Below are positions 51,501 to 63,500 of a DNA stretch of 64,000 nucleotides, piece by piece. The DNA comes from Crocodylus rhombifer (lineage: Eukaryota > Chordata > Crocodylia > Crocodylidae). A program made the translations under genes and the position numbers. Location: the NCBI GenBank assembly GCA_038503035.1, contig JAVSML010001085.1, forward strand, positions 248,001-312,000. Reading direction: 5' to 3'. The notes under the pieces were generated by a model. The model saw nothing but the letters and a program-made list of their open reading frames with translations, was not told the DNA's origin and ran no database searches. Numbering within the stretch: the first letter of the stretch is position 1; the number at the start of each line of letters is the position of its first letter.

Positions 51501-54500
51501 ATTGACATTGTGATTTTTGATGATGATATTCCTGAAGGTGATGAGAGATTCCAGTTAATTTTAACAAATCCCTCTGTGGGACTGGAGCTAGGGAAGAACA
51601 CAACAGGTAAGATAGACTTCTCTATGTCCTTGAGTTTTTAACTCTTGTTTTAATTTCATTCTGCCCAAGAAATGTTGTATTCCTGAAACCATTGTTTATC
51701 TGCTATGGGTGATGTCTTTCCCTTTGAAGATACAGAAACCTGTAATGAAATCCATCTAAGTGCCAAGATTCTATTTGAAATGATTAGGCCTTAAAGTAAA
51801 ACTTGTGCAGAAAAAGAGCTTTGTCAGGAACTTCCAGATTATTTTGTGCATTTGCAGGCTGCATGGTGCCTGCCTGGGGAGATCTTTGATTTCTTATTCT
51901 CAGTCCCTCATTTCTGGTTCCCAGTTCCTTATTCAAAGAATTAAACTTTAAAAGAACATTATCAAAGTAAGAATATTTGTTTAACAATGACAATATATAT
52001 TGCAACTGAATTTGTTTGTAATTATTTAAACAAAGAAGTGGGTTTTGAAAGTCTATTAGTGAAAAAATATTCCTTGAGTTACTTCCAGGGACATTACGTG
52101 TGGACCTCGGTTTATTGCCTGTGGGCCCGATCTGGCCCATAGAATCCTTGGATATGGGGCAGACATGGGGCTTCAGCTGCAGGTGCACCCCTGTCCTGCC
52201 AGAGACGCAAGTAGTGGCTGCAGGCACTCTTCCCGTGATGCCACAAAGAAATTGTGCAGCTGGGTCCAAATGCCCTCCTACCCATATCCAACTTGGGTCA
52301 TTCCAACCCACAGCTAGAAAAAACTGCCTACCTCTGACTAGTGTCCTGCAACATAGCATGGATAGCACATCAACTGTATGCGTTAAACCTGGAAGAACTG
52401 TGATGTAGCTGCCTGTGACAGGAGTACCTCTACTAGAGTCTTTCTATTGGTGACTCCGCCCTCCTGTTATGGGCCGACCGCCTGCCTTCTCTCCTGCCAC
52501 ACCTTGATCTTGATTAATTAATGGATGTTAATTAGCGGGAGGCTGTCCATTTTATTTGCCCTGGTGCCAGGGGACGCTATCTGCGGCTCCTTTTCCTCCC
52601 TACACTGCAGCCCAAGCCTTGCAGATGGTACTGATGTGGTTTGATCTGGACCTTGTTGTAATTTGGCCCTCCCCTTGTCTTCCCTGGCTTTCCACAGCCC
52701 TCTTGTTCTGTGCCTTCCTGGCGCTCTGCTGCCTCCTCACTCTGGGACTTCTCGCTGCCCTCCTTACTCTGGGGTTGGGGCCAGTGCACCCCAAAATGCT
52801 GTGCCCTCTCTGGTGCCAGGGTCCCCACATCACCGGGGATCCCCTATGAGGCCTGCTTCAACCCCTAATAGCCTCACCCAAACCACCGGTCTTATAAAAC
52901 TACAAACAGCAAACTCAAGCCCCTGGGCTATAACATAAAATCTAAGCTGTCTGGCTAACCATCATTCAATCCCTACCAGGGAATTCTCCACCCTGTAATG
53001 GCAAACAGGAGCTGTTTGTGCCATCAGGCTTCTCCACTCTGCTTGCTCCAGCAGAGCTCCTTCTCCCTTTGCTGCTAGCTGCAAACTGCCCTCCTGGCCT
53101 CACTCCTGGGGTTTATATGTGCCAGGCCCAGCCCCTTCCTGTCAGCTGACTCCCCAGTGGTTGCCATAGCAACCCACACCTGTGACTCTGCTCTGAGAGT
53201 AGCAGGCACCTTAGTGTCCTGCTACACTGCCCTTAGGGAGGCCTGGGACACCCAAGATGGAGACATTATGCAGTATATTTAGCACCACATTACATCTGTG
53301 GGGGACATGAATATAATGATATAGCACATGGTGTGGTCAGTGTCACTCCCTAAGACATGGTACACATGCCCTGACTAAAGATGCTCATATATTTCCTCTT
53401 TGAGTGTTGTAAGATAAGATAGATAGGACAATAATATCCAAAGAGCGTCCTGCCTTCCCACTTAAGTTCAGTAAAATAAAGGTTTGCCAAATATGCGGAA
53501 TTCCCGTTGCCTAGTTTAAATTTACTAACAGGAGCCATCTTATTTGAATGCAAAACAGAGCTCATTATCTTTAAATCACTTCAGCAGATGTGTTATGAAT
53601 TGGGGAAGCAATACATAATGCCTGCCAGTTTTGATAATGCACTGAATCATGTTGTAAGCAATAAATCTCATAGTGTCTTATGGCCAGTCCAGCATAAAGC
53701 CCTGCCACAGCAAAGTATTTAAGCATGTGCCTGTCACTTGGACATATACCCCATTCCCAGTGAAATTAGTGGGAATGCTTATGTGTTCTAAGTTGATTAG
53801 GGTATAACCTAATAGGACCATAGGAAAGCAGGGATGGACGAGACTTTACAAGATCATCTAGTCCATGTCCCTGCTCAGGGCAGGCGTATCCCTGACTAAA
53901 CCATCCAAATCAAGTATCCGTCTAGTCTGCTCTTGAATCTCCAGCGTGGAAATTTCATAACTCTAGGCAGCCTGTTCCAGTGCTTGACCACCCCCATAGT
54001 CAAAAAGTTCCATCTAATATCCAACATACATTTCCCCTGCTGCAGCTTGAGACGATTGCTTCTAGTCCTGTCCCGTAGTCGCAGACAAAAGCATAGCTCC
54101 ATATCCTTCAAGTATTTGGAGACTGTTATCATATCCTCAGTCTTTTCTTGTCCAGGGTAAATAACCCAATTTTTTTTTTCAGCCTTTCCACATAAGACTT
54201 GCCTCCAAGGCTCCTAATAGTGTTTGTTGCTCTGTATCGGATTCTTTCCAAATTGCCCACATCCTTCTTGAAGTTTGGGGCCCAAAACCGGACACAGTAC
54301 TCCAGATGAGGCCTCACCAGTGCTGAACAGAGCAAAAATTCACTCCTTTTGATTTGCAAGTGACACTGCTGTTAATACAACTCAGGATGCTACTGGCTTT
54401 TTTTATAACAACAGCACACAGTTGTTTTGTGTTTTGCTCCTGGTTCGCTATAATCCCCAGGTGCTTCTCTGTATTACTGCAAGTCTTTTGTTAGTCTTTG

Positions 54501-57500
54501 TATTTGTGCATGCAGTTATTTCATCCCAAGTACAGGACTTTGCTCTTGGCCATGTTGAATCTCATCTGATTGATTGTGGACTTTTTCTCCAATCTATTCA
54601 AGTCATTCTGAATCCTAATTCTCCCCTGCGGTGTCCGCAGTTCCACCCAACTTGGTGTCATCTACATATTTACTAAGTAAATATTCAAATCATTAATGAA
54701 GATGTTGAACAGTACTGGACATAGCATTCACTAGGGGTCAGTCCTATGTGATACCTCTTCCCACCTAGACATTGAACTATTGAGGGACTACCTGCTGAGT
54801 ATGATAATTCATCTTACAGTACTTTCATCTAGTCTGTATTTCCTAAGATTGTTAATGAGGATGTGGTGGTTTTGCACAGATTACTAATTTGCTTAAATGA
54901 TGAGCGAGACCTTATGAAGGGGATAAGACAAAATGCTGCATTTATTGATTAGCATATTCAAAAGAGTGCTTATACACATACACGCACTCCCAATCACTCT
55001 GCAGAAGTTGTAGTTACCAAAGTCCATTGTACTGCACCAGCTGGCCAACCTAGGAGTACGAGATATGGAAGGAGTGGGGCATACAGATGTGTGTCTGTGC
55101 TTCAGTGAAGCTTGCAGTGTGTCACCCAAATTCTTGCTGCTAAGTCTCCCTCCTTCATAGGGGTTATTAAGTTGTTATTGGGTGACTGGTCCACCTGATA
55201 CAGACTTACCTTTTCAGCCTTTTTCACCGTTTAGTAACTTTGTTCACTTTAGACTTATTCATCCATATATCCATATATATCATAAAAGAAGAATGCAAAA
55301 AAGAAAAAATGCTTATTGTATCTTTTTAGCAAACAACAAGATATAAAAGTACAATGACAAGCTTAATTCATAATAGCAAACTTAAAATCTCTATAGTGGA
55401 AACTGCTAAATTTCAGGTTTATAACATTCACTGCTTTTCCTGCTTCCATGGAGCCTGTCACTTTATCATACAAGAAAGCCAGATTGGCTAGGCATGACTT
55501 GCTCCTTTGTGAATCAACGCTGACTGTTCCTCATAATCATGTGTTCCTCTAGGTACTTCACAATGGATTCCTTAATTGCTTCATAATTTTTCTGGGTATA
55601 GAGGTCAGATTGACTAGTTTGTAGTTTTCTGGACCCTCTTTCTTCCCCTTCTTAATTATGGGCACTATATTTTTCCATTTTCTAGTCACCTGGGGCCCCA
55701 TCTGACCTCTGTGATTTCTCAAAAGAGATGCACAACGGCTCTGAAATCACTTTGGCCAATTGTTTCATTACCCTCAAGTGCATCCCATTCAGCCCTGCTG
55801 ACTTGGAAGCATCTAGCTTCTCTGAGTAATTCCTAACCAGTTCTGGCATTACTGTGAGCTATTTATCTCCTTCCCTATTTCTGCTGCCAACTGCACTCAT
55901 CATCTGGTAGCTTCCTCAGTTTGTGAAAACTGAAGTAAAAAATGCATTGCATACTTCAGCCTTCTCTGCATTGTCTGTGACTAGATTGCCTTCCGCATTC
56001 CATAAGGGACCTATGGTTTCTTTGATCTTCGTCTTATTTTTGACATACCTATAGAATCCCTTTATATTGCCAGCCATGTTCTAGTCACATCAACTGTCCC
56101 ACCATGTCTCCAGAATCCCAATTACATTGCAATTCTGTGATTGTACTGGGACCTCCAGTTCTTTCTGTTTGTTCCCCATACTTCTTGCATTAGCGTGTAA
56201 ACATTTCAAATATCTATCTGACTGTCCTGGCCTCTTCCTGAGAACATTGTGAAGTTTTTTTCATCCAGGTCTCCAGGCTCTTTATTTACCTCCTGGGCTT
56301 TTTTTCTTTATCCCCCAGTAGACCTGTTTTAAAGCCCTCCTCACTAGATTAGCAAGCCTGTATATGAAGACTTTATCAGGTGGACCCCATTCCTGGAACA
56401 TCACCCCACACTCAAAGAAGCTGAAGGCCTGCAAGTGACACCATATCCGCAGCCATGTGTTAATCTCTAGGATGCATCTGCCTCTGGCTGACTAGAATAC
56501 CACATGGGCCCCTGTATGCTTCACCCTTGCACCCAGAGCCATGTAGTTACTTTTGATCTGCTCAGGGTCATCCCTGGTAGTATCATTATTGTCCACAGGG
56601 ATGAGCAGTGGGATAGTAGTCAGAGGGTCAGATAAGTCTGGGCAATCTTTCATAACATCTCAGATATGGGCTTCACAAGTCAGGCCTGCAGATGGATACC
56701 TCTGTGCCCTGTAAGAGAAAGTCGCCAGCCACTACCACCCATTGCTTTTGCTTGGTAGCAGTGGTCTCGATCCTCTCTCGCTTAGGGGTGCATGGCTTGT
56801 TTTCCTTTGCCACAGGACTGGGCTCCTTCTCATCCAAAGTGAGAGCTTTATACTTGTTCTCAGTTGGATAGCTGCAGGTCCAGAAGAGGAATGCTGTCTG
56901 TTTCTGGAGGTGACAAGCTGCCATTTTCCACCTTCCTTTATTTCTTCTAGTGTGACATTCAGGGCTTTTTTTGGTTGTCCCTCTTCCATGATTTTGGAGG
57001 TCTCTTTGTGCATTGACTCAATGAAGGCCTCACACTCACAGGTGTTTTGGACCCTATCCATGTCCTCTTGAAGTTCCCTTCCCTGATTCCTGAAAGAATC
57101 CACCAGGAGGCACCTCTCACACCAGAAGCATCCTCCCACTTGGCTGTACCTGGCAAGGGTAGGCAGACTGTAGGCTCTGCAAAATCAGCCAGATCTGGGT
57201 GGATGTCTTGGCAGTCAGGGGCCATGCCTGGACAGAGACTGCATAGGTACAGATAGAAGAAGGGCTGGCAGTGGCAGAGGCTTTGGCATTGTGACATTGG
57301 GTTTTTTTTCCTGCTAGTGCCTTCCTTTTTTTTCTGCTGTGTCCTCAACCAGACACAATCAGCTCCTTCCTTTACACAAACCTACAGAATGTCTCCCAAA
57401 CTAAAGTGGTTCCAAAAAGCCTAAGCCAGGCAGGCCTGTTTACTTACGAGTGCTTACAAGCCCTCTTCCCAGGCAGCCACCTTAATTATCTTACTGAACC

Positions 57501-60500
57501 GAGGTCTGAGGGAGAATATAATTATTTTCCATGAAAAAGGTCACACTTTCCATCTCATTTCCTTATCTCTTCTAGTCCTGCACCAACAAAATTACAATAT
57601 ATGATACTATGAAAATATATGCAGTCATACATTTGTATGACATTACGTGAAGAGGTTATATATCGGGCTGTGTGGTACATGTGAATATGTGTGTATACAT
57701 TTGTATTTTGTATGTTTATATACACAAATCACATTAACATGATACATTTTTCATTTTCTGTCTTTCAAAAGCCACAGTCACCATCCTTGCTAATGATGAC
57801 GGTCATGGAGTTTTGTCATTTAATAATAGTGATCACTTCTTCCTAAAGGAGCCAACAGCTCTCGACTTTATGGAAAGTGTTGCAGTACTGAATATTATTA
57901 GGGAACCCCCTCGGGGGATATTTGGCACTGTGACTGTTCAGTATATCATAAGAGAAATGAATTCATCAGATGTGACAGTGGATCTGACCCCTTCACAAGG
58001 ATATATTGTGCTGGAAGAAGGAGTCAGATTAAAGGTAATGTGCAGGTAGTAATTAAAAAACAGGATAAATAGACCCTTTGCAAATTTGTTAGAATGCAGA
58101 CAGACATGCCACATTTTATGTTAGATTTGATTTTCAGTGTGTTTTGCTTTCCTTCCTGTCTTGTAGGAAAGTTGACTCAAATATGGTATATGATTTTATG
58201 CCATGTTGCAAATGAAAAGGTAAAAAAAAGTATGAATATGCCAGTACTTATCTCTGGTAGATGTTTAGTCCTGTTGTTGCTGTTGGAATACTTGTCACTT
58301 TGAACCATTCAAATAAATAGAAAATGATGTAATGCCCAAGTTACTTTCATGTACACTAAGAGCCACTTTCTCTATATATACTTGGCATGCAGCTAAGTAT
58401 CTAAGATGAAGAGTTCAGACTATAGTAACATTGTACCTTTATAATAAAACTAATGTATCATTCTATAGCCTAAGAATACTTCCATTGCTCTCACCTAGAG
58501 AAAATATATTACTGTAAGTGTGAGAAATTGTGTCAGCAATTAAAGTCTCAAACTATAAAAATGTTCATTTTGGATAAGAATAGTGTCTAGTGCTTATCCC
58601 CCTCCCCCCCAAAAAACCCAGACAAACCCCCAGAACTTTGACATCTCTGGCGAGGTGCCGGAGGACTGGAAGAGGGCCAATGTGGTCCCTANNNNNNNNN
58701 NNNNNNNNNNNNNNNNNNNNNNNNNNNNNNNNNNNNNNNNNNNNNNNNNNNNNNNNNNNNNNNNNNNNNNNNNNNNNNNNNNNNNNNNNNNNNNNNNNNN
58801 NNNNNNNNNNNNNNNNNNNNNNNNNNNNNNNNNNNNNNNNNNNNNNNNNNNNNNNNNNNNNNNNNNNNNNNNNNNNNNNNNNNNNNNNNNNNNNNNNNNN
58901 NNNNNNNNNNNNNNNNNNNNNNNNNNNNNNNNNNNNNNNNNNNNNNNNNNNNNNNNNNNNNNNNNNNNNNNNNNNNNNNNNNNNNNNNNNNNNNNNNNNN
59001 NNNNNNNNNNNNNNNNNNNNNNNNNNNNNNNNNNNNNNNNNNNNNNNNNNNNNNNNNNNNNNNNNNNNNNNNNNNNNNNNNNNNNNNNNNNTCTACCTAG
59101 GTCCCTTCCGACTCTAGCTACTATGAAACTATAAACTATGACCTAGAAAATGGATAATTTTGTTAATTAGTTTTAAATTTATTTTATTTAGTTAGGGTAG
59201 AATCCTAATCCCTCCTCAGCTAGTGGATTTTTAGGGTGTATACAAATGTTGCATTTCTACCAGTGGAATTCCAGTACCACCAGTTGAAACCCTAGCTGTA
59301 CAAGCACTCAAACAGTTTCTACCCAACCAAAAATGGTAGGTAGAAACTTCTACCATATCTGACAAGGTAGAATTAGCCGTCATTTGAGTTTCTAGCAGAG
59401 AAATACATGCTTGTACACTTATCTCTGTAACAGGATCCTCCATTCTGCTCTCTAACATCCTAGCATACCTAGATCTGCCCTCCCTCCCTGCCCCGCCGCA
59501 CACACTTCACAGAAATAGTCTATGATTTGACCAAACTTCACTGCTCCAGTAGAGCACAGAGCAAATCCCTTCCTCTGCCAGCCCTGGCACTGGAAAGACC
59601 CTCTCCACAGGCCTGGAGCAGGCAGGAGAAACTAACTTATCAGCACTTGATCTCCAACTTGCCAGCATCTCCTGGATGCAGCCTGGCCTGCCTCCACTAT
59701 CAGCATCTGTTTCCCCCCCTGCCCATCCTTCTTCTCCAACACACACACACACACACTGGCATGGACCAGTGCCCCTGCTCCTGCCAATCCTGAAACCTCT
59801 GGCCTCACCCTGCCCATTCTAGACCAGGACCGAGACCCTACCTGACAGGCTGCTCTTTCTGTAAGTGTTCTGTTTTTTGCTGAACATCCAGGAACCTTAT
59901 ATCAGCACTTTTCCCTTAACTTTTGAGAACAAAATTGTTGTAAAATTTTTTCAATGAAAACCTGATTCCCACTGAGGGATTCCCACTGAAATTTCCATTT
60001 TGATGAAGTAAGCATTTTGATTGAAAAATATTGACCATCCTTAGTTCTGTCACCTTGTTTTAATTTCAAGGGCCACAGGTGCCTTACTGGCAGGGAACAT
60101 GGAATAAGTTCAGTGAAAATCATAATTAAAATTGTTCTAATAGAATATATGTAGTATCTTTGAAGAACTGAGCTCTACATTATGTAGGACTTGAGCAGAA
60201 GCACTTTGGATCATATCTAGAGTTGAGTTAGTCAGTGGGTGCCATCTACATGAGATGCTTACTGCACAGTAGCCTAATAACACTGCACAATAGTGTGACA
60301 GTCGAAAACCGTGTTAATATGCTATTGCACAGTGTTATTAGTCTACAGCGTAGTAACTATCACAAAAAAAAGTGCTCTGGTGTCACTGTGTACTAACTGT
60401 AGTTACTGTGCATTTAGTTAGTACTTCATTAAATGAATACTGAATAAAATGCGCAGTAACTACCACATTAAATGGATGTGTAGAGGGGTCAGTAGGGCTG

Positions 60501-63500
60501 TACGAAGCTTTGGTTTCTGATTCAATTTGGTGGCAATTTGGCTGAATTCGAATCTTCAGCATCAAATCAATGAATTGAATCGCTGTCCCCGATTCGGGCT
60601 GAATCCAAATCAAATACGGTCCAATTCGCACACCCCTGGCTGCCAGTGTAGCGCGTATATAAAAAGCTGAGGTCTCCTTAAACCCCTAAATATGACATAC
60701 TAAATAGATTTCACCTGGAACAGAAAAAAACATAGATCTGTACAGTGGTAGCCTGTCAGAGGTACCAGAAATGTACTATTCTGATCTTCTGCTTCTGGCA
60801 GTAAAGAAATGCTTTCTGTTCCTATGGCACTTAGCTTAATTGCAGCAACATGAGTGAAGCTTCGATACAGCTATCACTAAGGGACAGTTCAATTAGGAGT
60901 CTGGTGAGTAGAATATATGGAAGGGGAGCTTTAGAACAAAGAAGGAAACCCAGTACTAAAGAAGTCTTTTCCAAGAGATTTGGAGCCTCTCAAATAACCT
61001 AGAATGTCAAAAGAGCCCCAGCCCTTTACCATGATCTCAGAAAACGTGAACCAAACGGAAACAAAAAAATTGTAGGAGAGAGAGAGGATGAAAGAATGGG
61101 AAACAGAACCATGAGGCAATGAAAAGGGAAATTGTGTGGTCATCTAACAGTTGTTCAAAAGTAGGGATCCATAAAGAACAGGCTGAGAACCACGTCTCTA
61201 GATAACTATTTGATTTTCACATTTTTCTCACTGAGTGTGGTATCTGCTACTTTACTCCCACTGTGAGCCAAATCATGATTAGCCCCTCTGAAGTCACCAA
61301 AGTAGTATCAACTGTTGGAGTTATTTTGTATCAGTAGGTGTCATGTCTTAAATGCCTTTATGTCCTCCTTGTTTTATCCTCAGACTCTGCACATTACTGC
61401 CATACTTGATGCAGAACCAGAAATGGATGAACATTTTATTGTCACTCTGTTCAACCCAACGGGAGGAGCCAGACTAGGCACAAAAATAGAAACTATGATC
61501 ACGGTGTTACAGAACCAGGCCCCTTTGGGACTTTTTAGTATCTACCCAGTTTTAAATAGGTACAGTATCTAATTCAATTAAAAAGAGGATAATTGTTCAT
61601 ACTCGATTGATGGGCTATTTCTCTGCATCTTTCTTTAATGGAACTGCTCAAAGAAAACAAGGCAATGAACAATGTATGGTTTTAGTTAATTGAAAATCAT
61701 TTAATAATATTGTTGCTAAGCAAGAAGACAGACACAAGGGGAAAAATGAGAATGAAGACTGATGTTCCTTGCTGTTATTCTTTAGTAGGTTATGTTTATT
61801 TGCCTAGTAATATAATGGCAGAAAAACACTATTAGAATTGCAAAGCCAAGTGCTCACAATTTAGGATATTGTGAGTATTTAAATTCCCTTGGGCGTGTGC
61901 ATTTTGAGACAACCTTTGATTACATAAATCTGTACTATTTTTTTCTGCCAGGATCTGTGCCTCATGCTACATATAATTACTTGCATTTGATTTAGCACCC
62001 TCTCCCCCTACCATGCAAGGGTGCCTGGTACCAGTACATCTCTGGCACAACCTTTGCTACAGTACTGTTTGCTGCACACTATTCAAGCCATGCTTTAAGC
62101 ACAGAATTACTGCTTCCTTGATCGCTTTTCTGTGGCTATCATCATAATACCTGAGTACTACAGAAAATTTTATTTTCATAACAGTGGGGGGAGGAGGTTA
62201 AATTATCCTAGTTTACAATTGGGAAAGTGACATTGAGATAAATAGTAGTTGAATTTAAAAATAACTAGGTAATGTGGTATCAATTTCACGTATCCAGTTT
62301 GTAATGCCTGGGACTGGTTTCTTAAAAGTACTTAGCATTATATAGTACTTAATAAGTTCAAAACACAGCTCCCATTGCCTTCAGTTAGAGCTGTGCAGAA
62401 TGTACAGTTTTGAGTACCTGTGGAAACTGTTGCTTAAATGTCTAGGTTGGTCTTACACAGGGACTCTATGACAGGAGCAGGGATAGAAAGCATATCTCTG
62501 GAGCAACATTCAAGTGTCTTAAGCATGAGGCAGGCCTTTCTCTTTTTGCAGTTCTTTGCTTTATTCACTATATGCTGTTCAAATTCTGCAACCAGTAAAG
62601 CAACATCTACACTATAAAACCTGGATCCACAGCCAGTACAGATTTATTCTGTACACTAACAGTACATACAGATGTTTGGGGAGGTTAGGTGGAGGTTTGG
62701 TTACGTTAAAAATGGCCACCCAATTTAACTTAGTTCATCCATGTGTGGACCTTACTTATGCTTGGATCTCTATTTAGGTGGATCTAACTGTGAATTGTAC
62801 AGAAACTGAGGAAGTTTAGATCAGTCTAAAAATGGCAAGTTAACTGTACCTTGGAGGTAGTCTAACTTCGATCAGTCCCACTTGACCTGATCTAATTGAA
62901 CTTCTGTACAGTTCTCAGCCCAGCCACGTGCCCTAGCCCTGAGGCTGCATTCCCCACAGACATGATGGGTTGGTTCACTGGAGGGGTTGGGGGGCTAAAA
63001 ACAGCCCCTGGTCCCAGGGAAGAGAGCCTCCCCATCCTCACAAGCTCCCCACAGACCCCACTAGCCCCCTAACCCCACCAAACCCTCCAAGACTATGTTA
63101 ACCCCCAATCCCCCAAGCACCCCTTGGCAAACTGTGCTTACTCCCCCAATTTACTCCCTGCAGACCCTTCTTGCCATCCCAAACTCCCATATCCCTCTGT
63201 ATACTACGCTTGCTCCCCCATCCCCACCACAACCCCCTCTTGACCCCCTGATCCCTGCTAACAGACCCTGCTTGCCCCTCGAAGCACCCCCATCCCAACT
63301 TGGATCAAATGGCCATTTTAAACTTGATCTAACCTCCCTGATATCTAAAATCACATTCTTATAATTGGAAGCATCAGAAAACCTCAGCAAGAGGCAGTAA
63401 TACCAGTTATTCCTATAAAGCAGCTGGTTGCTAGTATTTTTGTTTCATTACTGTTGTCTGTGTCACAGGGGAAGCTCTATTTTAAAACTGATGTTTGGCT

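Noticed and set aside
56732..57348. Minus-strand frames as a possible cellular gene
   Set aside because: The motifs fit CR1 ORF1 and the frames are broken, so it was listed as transposon.
58583..59134. Frames crossing the N run
   Set aside because: They are artefacts of translating N. The flanks are CR1.
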